64,000 nt of DNA, taken from Cupriavidus pauculus (lineage in GTDB: Bacteria > Pseudomonadota > Gammaproteobacteria > Burkholderiales > Burkholderiaceae). The notes beneath the pieces were generated by a model. The model saw only the letters and a program-made list of their open reading frames with translations, did not search any database and had not been told where the DNA came from. Made by a program: the position numbers and the translations under genes. The stretch lies in NCBI RefSeq assembly GCF_008693385.1, contig NZ_CP044065.1:3534001-3598000 (forward strand). Direction: 5' to 3'. Of this stretch, positions 43,602-52,028 are shown one piece after another; position 1 is the first letter of the stretch; every line of letters starts with the position of its first letter.

Positions 43602-45005
43602 ATGGCGGCCGAAAAAGAAGTCAAGACAACTGGCCTGCTGGGCTGGATCGACGCCCGCTTCCCCGCCACGCAACTCTGGGAAGATCATCTCTCCAAGTAC
43701 TACGCCCCGAAGAACTTCAACTTCTGGTATTTCTTCGGTTCGCTCGCGCTGCTGGTGCTGGTCATCCAGATCGTCACCGGCATCTTCCTCGTGATGAACT
43801 ACAAGCCGGACGGCACGCTGAACGCCGCGGGCATTCCGGTGGCGTTTGCCAGCGTGGAATTCATCATGCGCGAGGTCCCCTCGGGCTGGCTCATCCGCTA
43901 TATGCACTCGACGGGCGCGTCCGCGTTCTTCGTCGTCGTGTACCTGCATATGTTCCGCGGGCTGCTGTACGGTTCGTACCGCAAGCCGCGCGAGCTGGTC
44001 TGGATCTTCGGCTGCCTGATCTTCCTGTGCCTGATGGCGGAAGCCTTCATGGGCTATCTGCTGCCGTGGGGCCAGATGTCGTACTGGGGCGCGCAGGTGA
44101 TCGTGAACCTGTTCTCGGCGATTCCCGTGATCGGCCAGGACCTGTCGCTGTTTATCCGCGGTGACTACGTGGTGAGCGATGCCACGCTGAACCGGTTCTT
44201 CTCGTTCCACGTGATTGCGGTGCCGCTGGTGCTGCTGGGCCTGGTGGTGGCGCACATCATCGCGCTGCACGAAGTGGGCTCGAACAACCCGGACGGCGTG
44301 GAGATCAAGGCGAAGAAGGACGAGAACGGTGTGCCGCTCGATGGCATTCCGTTCCATCCGTACTACTCGGTGCACGACCTGATGGGCGTGGCCGGGTTCC
44401 TGATGATCTTCTCGGCGGTGATCTTCTTCTTCCCCGAGGTCGGTGGCTACTTCCTGGAAGCGAACAACTTCTTCCCGGCGGATCCGCTCAAGACGCCGCC
44501 GCACATCGCACCGGTGTGGTACTTCACGCCGTTCTACTCGATGCTGCGTGCGACGACATCGAACTTCCTGCCGATTCTGTGGCTGTTCTTCGCGGTGGTG
44601 CTGGGCATGGTGATCCTGCGCAGCAAGGACACGCGCGTGAAGATCGGCTCGGTACTGATCCTCGTGATTCTGGCGCTGGGTTTCTGGAAGATCGACGCGA
44701 AGTTCTGGGGCGTGCTGGTGATGGGCGGCTCGGTGATCGTGCTGTTCTTCATGCCGTGGCTCGACTGCTCGCCGGTCAAGTCGATCCGCTATCGTCCTTC
44801 GTTCCACAAGTCGATCCTGATCGTCTTCGTGGTGGTGTTCCTGGTCCTCGGCTACCTCGGCGTGCAACCGCCGTCGCCGGTCGGTGAGAAGGTGTCGCAG
44901 CTCGGTACGCTGCTGTACTTCGCCTTCTTCCTGACCATGCCGCTGTGGAGCCGCGCCGGTACGTTCAAGCCGGTGCCGGATCGTGTCACGTTCCACGCCC
45001 ACTGA
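43602..45005 (+). CDS. petB: Cytochrome b of the bc1 complex
   Basis: Diheme quinol-oxidising membrane subunit, 467 residues. WYFFGSLALLVLVIQIVTGI and the His-containing helices (HSTGASAFFVVVYLHMFRG and HVIAVPLVLLGLVVAHIIALH) bind the two hemes. LLPWGQMSYWGAQVI is a quinone-site signature, and PEW is replaced by PVW in the APVWYFTPFYSMLR segment. ATG at 43602 was chosen; GTG at 43596 overlapping petA would add two residues. AAGGAG lies upstream. Confidence 0.96.
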   Translation: MAAEKEVKTTGLLGWIDARFPATQLWEDHLSKYYAPKNFNFWYFFGSLALLVLVIQIVTGIFLVMNYKPDGTLNAAGIPVAFASVEFIMREVPSGWLIRYMHSTGASAFFVVVYLHMFRGLLYGSYRKPRELVWIFGCLIFLCLMAEAFMGYLLPWGQMSYWGAQVIVNLFSAIPVIGQDLSLFIRGDYVVSDATLNRFFSFHVIAVPLVLLGLVVAHIIALHEVGSNNPDGVEIKAKKDENGVPLDGIPFHPYYSVHDLMGVAGFLMIFSAVIFFFPEVGGYFLEANNFFPADPLKTPPHIAPVWYFTPFYSMLRATTSNFLPILWLFFAVVLGMVILRSKDTRVKIGSVLILVILALGFWKIDAKFWGVLVMGGSVIVLFFMPWLDCSPVKSIRYRPSFHKSILIVFVVVFLVLGYLGVQPPSPVGEKVSQLGTLLYFAFFLTMPLWSRAGTFKPVPDRVTFHAH

Positions 45006-45044
45006 GCGTCGCGCGACATCCCGACAAGAGGACAAGGACACAAG

Positions 45045-45788
45045 ATGAAAAAGCTGCTTTCGATTCTCGCACTGGTCGGCGCCTGTTTTGCGACCGCGCC
45101 CGCCATGGCGTCCGAGGGGGGGTATCCCCTCGAGCCGGCACCGCTCGACACCAGCGACATTTCGTCGCTGCAGCGTGGGGCCAAGCTGTTCGTCAATTAC
45201 TGCCTGAACTGCCATAGCGCATCGATGATGCGCTACAACCGGCTGCGCGATCTGGGTCTTTCCGACGAGCAGATTCAGCAGAATCTGTTGTTTTCCGCGG
45301 ACAAGGTGGGCGAGCTGATGACGATCTCGATGCCGCCGAAGGATGCCAAGGCGTTCTTTGGCGTGCAGCCGCCGGATCTGTCGGTGATCTCGCGCGCCCG
45401 CGGCAACGACTGGCTCTATACGTACCTGCGCACGTTCTACCGTGACGACTCGCGCGCCACGGGCTGGAACAACCTGGTGTTCCCGAACGTCGGCATGCCG
45501 CACGTCCTGTATGAACTGCAGGGCCAGCGCGGCGCGAAGTTCGCCGAGGTGGAGGAGCATGGCGAGAAGGTGCACAAGTTCGCCGGCTTCGAGCAACTGA
45601 CGCCGGGCAAGCTGAACACGCAGGCCTACGATCAGGCCGTGGCCGACCTGGTCAATTACCTGAACTGGATGTCCGAGCCGGCGCAGAACCACCGCAAGCG
45701 CCTGGGCGTCTGGGTGCTGCTGTTCCTGGGCGTGCTGACCGTCTTCGCATGGCGCCTGAACGCGGCGTACTGGAAAGATATCAAGTAA
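45045..45788 (+). CDS. petC: Cytochrome c1 of the bc1 complex
   Basis: Membrane-anchored c-type cytochrome that passes electrons to soluble cytochrome c. The 247 residues have a signal peptide ending APAMA, heme attachment site CLNCH in FVNYCLNCHSASMMRYNRL, the distal Met region in VFPNVGMPHVLYELQGQ, and a C-terminal anchor helix (LGVWVLLFLGVLTVFAWRL). It completes petABC. Confidence 0.97.
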   Translation: MKKLLSILALVGACFATAPAMASEGGYPLEPAPLDTSDISSLQRGAKLFVNYCLNCHSASMMRYNRLRDLGLSDEQIQQNLLFSADKVGELMTISMPPKDAKAFFGVQPPDLSVISRARGNDWLYTYLRTFYRDDSRATGWNNLVFPNVGMPHVLYELQGQRGAKFAEVEEHGEKVHKFAGFEQLTPGKLNTQAYDQAVADLVNYLNWMSEPAQNHRKRLGVWVLLFLGVLTVFAWRLNAAYWKDIK

Positions 45789-45817
45789 TTTGTAACAAAA
45801 AAGCCCGATGATGACGG

Positions 45818-45859
45818 GGGCCGGCGTCGGAGTTGCCAGGGGCAGCAACGCGTCGGCCC
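45818..45859 (+). terminator. Long stem-loop after petC
   Basis: GGGCCGGCGT (45818-45827) pairs with GCGTCGGCCC (45850-45859) using two G-U pairs, and an inner stem GTTGC/GCAAC (45832-45836 with 45845-45849) extends it after a four-base bulge. Only TTGTG follows, so efficiency as a terminator is doubtful. Confidence 0.5.
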
Positions 45860-46000
45860 TTGTGCTGTGCGGCTTGCGGGGCGATTGGTGCCCCCGGCGG
45901 CACGTCGGCTATTTGTAACTTATTTGCTTTTCAATGGGCCGTTCTGACAGAATGTTTGCCCTGTCTGAACTAGCGCTGCCCGGTTCGCCGATTCGAAGCA

Positions 46001-46027
46001 AAAGCGTCTCTGCCGAGGCGCTTTTTT
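46001..46027 (+). terminator. Intrinsic terminator immediately upstream of sspA
   Basis: AAAGCGTCTC (46001-46010) pairs with GAGGCGCTTT (46015-46024) with one G-U pair, loop tgcc, followed by a T run to 46027. It lies only 35 bases before the sspA ATG. Confidence 0.8.
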
Positions 46028-46061
46028 CGGTCGTCCGAACCCCCACCCAAGGAATCCAACC

Positions 46062-46673
46062 ATGATGGTGTTGTATTCGGGAACGACTTGCCCGTTTTCC
46101 CAACGTTGCCGCCTTGTCCTGTTCGAGAAGGGCATGGATTTTGAAATCCGCGACGTGGATCTGTTCAACAAGCCCGAAGACATCTCGGTGATGAACCCGT
46201 ACGGTCAGGTCCCCATCCTGGTCGAACGCGATCTCATCCTGTACGAATCGAACATCATCAACGAGTACATCGACGAGCGCTTCCCGCACCCGCAGCTGAT
46301 GCCGGCCGACCCGGTCCAGCGCGCGCGCGCCCGCCTGTTCCTCTTCAACTTCGAGAAGGAACTGTTCACGCATGTGTACGTGCTCGAGAACGAGAAGGGC
46401 AAGGCTGCCGAGAAGAACCACGAGCGCGCCCGCGCCGCGATCCGCGACCGCCTGACGCAACTCGCGCCGATCTTCGTCAAGAACAAGTACATGCTCGGCG
46501 AAGAGTTCTCGATGCTGGACGTGGCCATCGCGCCGCTGCTCTGGCGCCTGGACCACTACGGCATCGAACTGTCGAAGAACGCCGCGCCGCTGCTGAAGTA
46601 CGCGGAACGCATCTTCAGCCGCCCGGCCTATATCGAAGCACTGACCCCGTCCGAGAAGGTGATGCGTCGTTAA
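46062..46673 (+). CDS. sspA: Stringent starvation protein A (GST-fold RNA polymerase-associated protein)
   Basis: Glutathione-S-transferase-fold protein that binds RNA polymerase rather than acting as an enzyme in characterised members. The 203 residues contain VLYSGTTCPFSQRCRLVLFE (thioredoxin-like domain), YGQVPILVERDLILYESNII and an all-helical C-domain. Two adjacent ATG codons (46062 and 46065) are possible starts after AAGGAA. It is followed by sspB, and the pair follows petABC as in many betaproteobacteria. Confidence 0.93.
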   Translation: MMVLYSGTTCPFSQRCRLVLFEKGMDFEIRDVDLFNKPEDISVMNPYGQVPILVERDLILYESNIINEYIDERFPHPQLMPADPVQRARARLFLFNFEKELFTHVYVLENEKGKAAEKNHERARAAIRDRLTQLAPIFVKNKYMLGEEFSMLDVAIAPLLWRLDHYGIELSKNAAPLLKYAERIFSRPAYIEALTPSEKVMRR

Positions 46674-46724
46674 GACGCGGAGCCCGCGGAAACGCACAAA
46701 GGATGGACGCCACCAAGCGAATCA

Positions 46725-47237
46725 ATGTCTGAAACTTCCACCAAGCCCTACCTGATCCGCGCCATCTACGAATGGTGCACCGATAACGGCTTTACGCCGT
46801 ATATCGCGGTCTTTGTCGACGCCAACACCAGCGTGCCGCGCGAGTTCGTGAAGAACAACGAGATCGTGCTGAACGTGAGCTTCGACGCGACCAGCGGCCT
46901 GGATATGGGCAACGAGTGGATTACGTTCAGCGCACGCTTCGGTGGCGTATCGCGCAAGATCGATGTGCCGGTGGAAAACGTACTGGCCATCTACGCGCGC
47001 GAGAACGGCCAGGGCATGGCGTTCCCGGTAGAGCGCAGCGTCCCCGAGACGCAGGCGCTGACGGAACGCGAAACCAATCCGCCGCCGAAGCTGGCATCGG
47101 TGGAGTCGACCACTGACGAGGCGGCTCCGGTTTCGGCTTCCGAGAACCCTGCATCGTCGGATTCTGAAGACGACCCGACACCGCCGCCGGTGCCCCGCAT
47201 CGGTGGAAAGAAGCCGTCGCTGAAGGTAGTCAAATAA
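46725..47237 (+). CDS. sspB: ClpXP protease specificity-enhancing factor SspB
   Basis: Adaptor that delivers ssrA-tagged peptides to ClpXP. The 170 residues contain PYLIRAIYEWCTDNGFTPYI, SFDATSGLDMGNEWITFSARFGG and VLAIYARENGQGMAF, the conserved substrate-binding domain. A flexible acidic/Pro-rich linker follows, and the C-terminal KKPSLKVVK matches the ClpX-binding tail (ALRVVK in E. coli). Confidence 0.96.
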   Translation: MSETSTKPYLIRAIYEWCTDNGFTPYIAVFVDANTSVPREFVKNNEIVLNVSFDATSGLDMGNEWITFSARFGGVSRKIDVPVENVLAIYARENGQGMAFPVERSVPETQALTERETNPPPKLASVESTTDEAAPVSASENPASSDSEDDPTPPPVPRIGGKKPSLKVVK

Positions 47238-47249
47238 GGCTTCATCGTT

Positions 47250-47278
47250 GAGACCGCATGCGATAGAATCGCGGTCTC
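47250..47278 (+). promoter_or_regulatory. Inverted repeat bracketing a -10-like hexamer before the tRNA
   Basis: GAGACCGC (47250-47257) is complementary to GCGGTCTC (47271-47278). TAGAAT (47264-47269) lies between them and could be the -10 of the tRNA promoter. No clear -35 is visible. Confidence 0.35.
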
Positions 47279-47285
47279 CACACAT

Positions 47286-47361
47286 GCCGGCTTAGCTCAT
47301 CAGGTAGAGCAGTTGATTTGTAATCATCAGGTGGCGGGTTCGAGTCCTGCAGCCGGCACCA
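47286..47361 (+). tRNA. tRNA-Thr (anticodon TGT)
   Basis: The 76-base cloverleaf has acceptor GCCGGCT (47286-47292) pairing with AGCCGGC (47351-47357), discriminator A and encoded CCA at 47359-47361. The D stem is GCTC/GAGC, the anticodon loop is TTTGTAA and the T loop is GTTCGAG. The anticodon stem has one U-U mismatch (second pair). It marks the left edge of an accessory region. Confidence 0.97.
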
Positions 47362-47373
47362 AGGTTTGAGAAG

Positions 47374-47403
47374 CGGCCTCCCAACTGGGAGGCCGTTTTG
47401 TTT
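47374..47403 (+). terminator. Terminator of the tRNA-Thr gene
   Basis: Perfect nine-base stem CGGCCTCCC (47374-47382) and GGGAGGCCG (47387-47395), loop aact, then TTTTGTTT. Confidence 0.9.
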
Positions 47404-47513
47404 GGTACTGCCGAACGAGCGTGGCCAGGGGCGCTTTCAAGAAATGCCGATAGCGGCTACTGGCCCTCAGCGATATGTTCGTCGCCTGAAGCAACCACGT
47501 GAAGGTTGCAGTC

Positions 47514-48672
47514 ATGGGGTCGAACAGAATGCAATCGCCACCTGCACCTCCACCTCCACCCACTGAACTGCGTGATTACCTGCAGGCCCAGGGTTGGTCG
47601 TTGCTGGATGAAGCTTTGGCAGACGGCTTATACATCGTCGAGAACGCCAACTTCCCGAGGCGTCAGCTCGCTTTCCCGATGGACGCCGCGGCCGCGGATT
47701 ATGAGGAGTCGGTCGATACCGTCATCGCCAAGCTCGCCGAGATGACGGGGCAGGCGCCGGCGTCGTTGATGTTCAAGGTGCGCGCGCTGAAGGATGACGT
47801 CCTGCGCCTGAGAGTGCTCTGTAATGGAAACGACAGCACATTGCCGTTGAGCTTCGCATCGACGCTGATCTCCAACACCGAGAAGCTGCTCAGAGCTGCC
47901 GCATGCACGGTGCTGCAACCGCGCACGCACCATGGTCGCCTCGATCTCCGCGAAGCCGCTCAGTTTGTAGACGCTGCTCGCTTCGGTCAAATGGAAGAGG
48001 GAAGCTTTGTACTGAAGGTCGCGTGTCCGATTCGTGCGATGCAGGTTCAGAGCGGTCTCGAGCCAGGTAACAGCGACGAGCCCTTCGTACGACAGGTAAC
48101 ACCTGACGCTGCATCGAGCGCTGTCGCAGCTGATTTCCGCGATCGAACGAGATGAACTGGAGCGCTTGGTCGACGACCTGAAACAATCGCCTAGGCCTCT
48201 CGTGTCATCGAACCTTTGTGAAGCCCTATCGGCGATGTACGAGGAGAGGGCAGACAACTCCTTGGATATCGCCGTCGATTGGTCAGTGCTTCGAGCCGTC
48301 ACCGACAGCGCCGCAATTCGTACCATTCGCATTCAGCGCGACCACTTCTCTCGCATCGAAGCGGTGCGACGGGAGTTGAGGCCTGTAGAGCTCCATGGAG
48401 AGGACACGTTCATCGGCACTGTCGAGCGCCTCGAGGGAGAGAGGGGGCCAGACGGCCGCAGGGCCGGCGACGTAGTCCTATCGCTGTTCTTGCCCGATGC
48501 GGGAGAGACGGTGCGGGCAACGGTGACGCTTTCCGCGGATGAGTACGAGCAGGCCGATCGCGCGCATATGCGTAAGGGTGCTTACGTCCGCGTAATGGGA
48601 CGAATCGGACCTGGCCACCAACCTCGGCAATTGACCCACGTGCTGCGGTTCGAGTTGCTAGGTGAGAAATAG
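47514..48672 (+). pseudogene. Frameshifted hypothetical gene in the island
   Basis: Two adjacent frames appear to encode one protein of about 380 residues. The first reads from ATG 47514 (or 47529) to a stop at 48155, starting with PPAPPPPPTELRDYLQAQGW. The second frame reads TLHRALSQLISAIERDELER from about 48095, continuous with KQSPRPLVSSNLCEALSAMY, and ends at 48672. Removing seven bases (AACACCT, at about 48092-48098) would restore a single frame reading RQVTLHRALSQL. No domain is recognised. The C-terminal part (TFIGTVERLEGE, GDVVLSLFLPD) looks like a beta-rich domain. It precedes the XRE/ImmA-IrrE gene. If the shift is a sequencing error, the gene is intact. Confidence 0.7.
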
Positions 48673-48843
48673 AAAACCCGACCGCGCTTGCGCAGAGGGT
48701 CGGGCCGTATTGGTCGGTAGTGTATGTCGCAACGTCGGCGTGCAATGGTCTATTGCGGTGACGCTTGACTCCGATCAAGTGCACCTAGCCTTAGCCTCTT
48801 GGGCAACGCGCCTTACCGATCCGGTAATCCTGGATAGCCAACC

Positions 48844-49974
48844 ATGCCTGAGATCAACCCTTCTCGAATTACCTTTGCCCGAGTCAGGAGATGTCTCACA
48901 ACGGAGCAACTGGCCAAGGCGCTGGGCATCACGAGCCGTAGCATCCAAGACTACGAATCAGGAAGCGCCACTCCCGATTCGGCGACCGTGGTCGAAATGG
49001 CGCTACTGCTGAACTTCCCTAAACAGTTCTTCTACCTTGAAGAAGCAATGCCCGTCATCGGAGAGCATGCAGTCAGCTTTCGCTCGCTCTCCAAGACGAA
49101 CGAGGTGATGAGGAATTGCGCGCTCAGCCTAGGCGCCATTGCGTTCACCCTCAACGATTGGATCGAGGAGCGATTCAACCTGCCCCAAGCTGACTTGCCT
49201 GATCTCAGCGATCTCCCGCCAGAAGAGGCCGCGGCCACTTTGCGCAGAATGTGGGGCCTCGGCAACGCGCCCATCTCCAACACGATTCACCTGCTTGAGT
49301 CCAAGGGCATTCGTGTTTTCTCGCTAGCGGAAGAAGTCCGCGAGGTGGACACGTTCTGCACCTGGCATGACGGCAAGCCGTTCGTGTTTCTCAACACGAT
49401 GAAGTCGGCGGAGCGTAGCCGGTTTGACGCGGCCCATGAGCTCGGTCATTTCGTGCGCGATGTCTACAGCATGCGGCACGGTGAGGCGCGCGGGATTGAG
49501 ATGGAGCGTGAGGCGAACGCCTTCGCCGCAGCTTTCCTGATGCCGAGGGAAAGCGTGGTTGCCAACAAGCCTCCAGCGTTCACGATCAAGTATTTGCTCA
49601 AGCTTAAGCACCATTGGGGCGTGTCCCTCTCAGCGATTGTCAATCGCTTCAACGCATTGAGATTGGTCAAAGAGTGGGCGTATCGCAATCTATGTATCGA
49701 GATTGCTAGGAGTGGCTTTCGCACTGATGAACCGGAGCCGATGGAGCAGGAAGCCTCGCAGCTGCTGCGAAAGATTCTGAGTGTGCTGCAGGCGCAGAGG
49801 GTAGGGCGATCGGAGATTGCCAGATGTCTATGCGTTAGAGCTGATGAGATTAATTCATTGACCTTTGAGTTGGCACGATCGCCGGTTGCTTCGGAAGGCG
49901 CATCAGTGAGCGTTGGCTCCAAACGGCTAGCTGACCTGAGATGGCTTAGGCCAGAGCACGACGTAAGCCTGTAG
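48844..49974 (+). CDS. XRE-type HTH and ImmA/IrrE metallopeptidase fusion protein
   Basis: The 376-residue protein has an N-terminal Cro/CI HTH (about 7-60; TTEQLAKALGITSRSIQDYE) and a zinc-peptidase domain with HELGH at 198-202 (FDAAHELGHFVRD) and the third ligand in EMEREANAFAAAFLMP. Such fusions act as repressors that are inactivated or that cleave a partner, and are common in mobile islands and toxin-antitoxin loci. The C-terminal 130 residues are not recognised. ATG at 48844 has no strong ribosome-binding site. The partner may be the broken gene upstream. Confidence 0.9.
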   Translation: MPEINPSRITFARVRRCLTTEQLAKALGITSRSIQDYESGSATPDSATVVEMALLLNFPKQFFYLEEAMPVIGEHAVSFRSLSKTNEVMRNCALSLGAIAFTLNDWIEERFNLPQADLPDLSDLPPEEAAATLRRMWGLGNAPISNTIHLLESKGIRVFSLAEEVREVDTFCTWHDGKPFVFLNTMKSAERSRFDAAHELGHFVRDVYSMRHGEARGIEMEREANAFAAAFLMPRESVVANKPPAFTIKYLLKLKHHWGVSLSAIVNRFNALRLVKEWAYRNLCIEIARSGFRTDEPEPMEQEASQLLRKILSVLQAQRVGRSEIARCLCVRADEINSLTFELARSPVASEGASVSVGSKRLADLRWLRPEHDVSL

Positions 49975-50005
49975 GGTTGAGTCAGCTGCGCGAGGTATGT
50001 GATCT

Positions 50006-50242
50006 TTGTGTCAACCGCCACCGGGCTCTGTGGGGGTGCGGCAAGATTTCCTGGACTATTTGGCGGTAGTCCAAGTACCCAAACAGTGGGCGGATGTGTT
50101 CGCCGACCATCAGACCTTGACCGCCGCCATGCTGGATCGCCTGCTGCATCACGCGCACATCGTTCAGATCATGGGCGAGAGCTCCCCTCTTAAGGACAGA
50201 CGTGAGGCAGGTCAGACCAGCAGGAGAGCCGCGCTGACGTAA
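50006..50242 (+). pseudogene. IS21-family IstB helper ATPase remnant (C-terminal fragment)
   Basis: About 50 residues match the C-terminus of IS21 IstB-type ATPases: WADVFADHQTLTAAMLDRLL followed by HHAHIVQIMGESSPLKDRRE. The P-loop domain is missing, so the element is dead. The first residues of the open frame are not IstB-like, and the true remnant begins at about 50070. Confidence 0.7.
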
Positions 50243-50325
50243 CAAATGAGGCCAAGCGAGAGTCCGGCCAGTGGCCCAAGTGGGTCAGTTTCATTTCGGC
50301 GAACAGAGCCACCGCTCCGAATTAG

Positions 50326-50798
50326 AAGTGGCTCACCGACATGACAAAGTTTCAGATCGTGGCCGGCAAGGTGTATCTGTCCTCGTGACCGACTGCTTTG
50401 ATGGCCTAGTCGTCAGTTAGTTGATCGGCACGCAGCCCGACGCCGGACAGGTGAACACGATGCTGGATGCCGCGATTGGGGCCATGAACGATGGCAGTGC
50501 TAGGCCCATCATCCACTCCGACCGAGGCGCACGTTACCGCTGGCCGGGATGGCTCTCACGGGTACGAGATGCCAAGTTGATTCGATCGATGTCACGCAAA
50601 GGATGTTCACCGGATAAAGCGGCCCGCGAAGGCTTCTTTGGGCGTTTGAAGACGGAGTTGTTCTATCCGCGTGACTGGCGGACCACGACCATTGAGCGGT
50701 TCATTGAGATCCTAGACTCCTACGTGCGCTGGTACAACGAGAAGCGGATTAGATCTCACTTGGCTCACGCAGTCCTGTCGAATACCGAAGAAGTCTAG
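50326..50798 (+). pseudogene. IS3-family (IS150-type) transposase OrfB remnant
   Basis: This is the C-terminal part of an rve/DDE transposase. It reads KWLTDMTKFQIVAGKVYLS, then a frameshift, then TDCFDGLVVS, an in-frame TAG at 50418 and a final open stretch from 50421. That stretch contains IIHSDRGARYRWPGWLSRVR (second Asp region) and SRKGCSPDKAAREGFFGRLK with the DDE Glu, ending WYNEKRIRSHL. The shift and stop show decay. It lies directly beside the end of the defence-like operon. Confidence 0.85.
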
Positions 50799-50966
50799 GA
50801 TTGTCAGCATAAATCGAGTCCAAGCACTCTGCCGCACCCCCATTCATGCAACATTCGATTGGCGTTGACACCGAGTCCTGTCGACTGATTGCACCACGCT
50901 CTGAACGGGCTTTGGGATACACGACCGGGCACTGGGATACCTTTCAGCGCGTTGTGCAGAGCGTCC

Positions 50967-52028
50967 CTAACTGTATAGGCCCAGAATCGCCTCCGCGACG
51001 CGTCCGGCACCTGCGACGGGGTTGCCCAAGCGGATCGTTGCGGGAAGTTCCACGCGGAAGGTGACCGACTGGGCATCCACATGCTGGTGGGTGATGACGT
51101 CATCGCGCCGCAGGACCTCGACGGCCGGGTCTGCCATGTCATACCCACGGACGAAGGTCACGGTAAACGGAGCGGTAAACGGTGCCTCGTTGACCATCGT
51201 GGCATGCTCGTATCCGATGCCCGACTCTGAGCCGTACGAGGACACCCGCGTGAGGAACTCATCGACCAAGCCGCTAGCCCCGGTGGCGGTGAGTCGCTCA
51301 ACAATACTCTCCACCAAGGAAGGGATCGACAAAGCAGGCGCATTGGGATCCGCCTGGCGCAGACCGATGCTTACGAGGAGCAGGCGCGCTTCCCCGGGGG
51401 CGTCATCACTGGTAGGAGTGGGCTCGATTTGGTGGATGCCATGGATGGCGTGACTTGAGGTGGCGCGAGTAGTGGTCTTTATCTCTACGCCTGTGCCCTC
51501 CCATGTGAAGTCCCTTGCAGAGCGGCGCCAGCCATCCCAAGCCTGGACGACTGGTCCGACCTGGGGATCGGCCGCGCGGCGGCACAGAGCTTCGAGAAGG
51601 AGCAGTTCCCCAACGAGTCCGAGGATGGCGCTCTCGGAGATCTCCAGGCGCTTAATGGCGAGTTCGATCAGCGGCTCGGTGACGGCAAAGGCGCGCTCCA
51701 AATCGGCGTCAGCTTTCTCGCGCAGCAATTCAGCGGCGATGAATGCACCGACCTGGTCGAAATGCCCCAGCGCGGGCAAGCAAATGCGGTTTGCGCTCAG
51801 CGGAGGCAGGGTGTCACGGTGCCAGGAGTGGTAGTGCATCGCAGACTTCACTGTGCCGGTCCGGGGCCTCAACTCGCCGCCTGCAAGGAACAGTTCCAAG
51901 TGACCGCGACTATTCCGAGCGATCCCAACCACCATCGCATCGGTCAACCAGGTAATGGCTCGGTCATCTCCGGTGGTGCCCGCCGGAACGACGTTGATCT
52001 GGTTTAGAACTGCTTCGTAGCTGATCAT
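50967..52028 (-). CDS. PD-(D/E)XK nuclease-like protein (DUF4420 type), last gene of the operon
   Basis: The 353-residue protein has ATG at 52028 overlapping the stop of the Z1 gene (ATGA). The nuclease core shows Glu141 in GLVGELLLLEAL, Asp173 in RRSARDFTWEG and the ExK pair Glu182/Lys184 in GVEIKTT, with several following His residues. This spacing fits a PD-(D/E)XK active site and the DUF4420 family, which is found next to Z1 ATPases. The predicted role is the DNA-cleaving effector of the operon. An upstream in-frame start at 52190 lies inside the Z1 gene and is rejected. No terminator is seen before the IS remnant. Confidence 0.85.
   Translation of the reverse strand: MISYEAVLNQINVVPAGTTGDDRAITWLTDAMVVGIARNSRGHLELFLAGGELRPRTGTVKSAMHYHSWHRDTLPPLSANRICLPALGHFDQVGAFIAAELLREKADADLERAFAVTEPLIELAIKRLEISESAILGLVGELLLLEALCRRAADPQVGPVVQAWDGWRRSARDFTWEGTGVEIKTTTRATSSHAIHGIHQIEPTPTSDDAPGEARLLLVSIGLRQADPNAPALSIPSLVESIVERLTATGASGLVDEFLTRVSSYGSESGIGYEHATMVNEAPFTAPFTVTFVRGYDMADPAVEVLRRDDVITHQHVDAQSVTFRVELPATIRLGNPVAGAGRVAEAILGLYS

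Noticed and set aside
47362..47513. Small frames just after the tRNA terminator (for example 47366-47566)
   Set aside because: They overlap the terminator stem and the start of the hypothetical gene and show no protein character.
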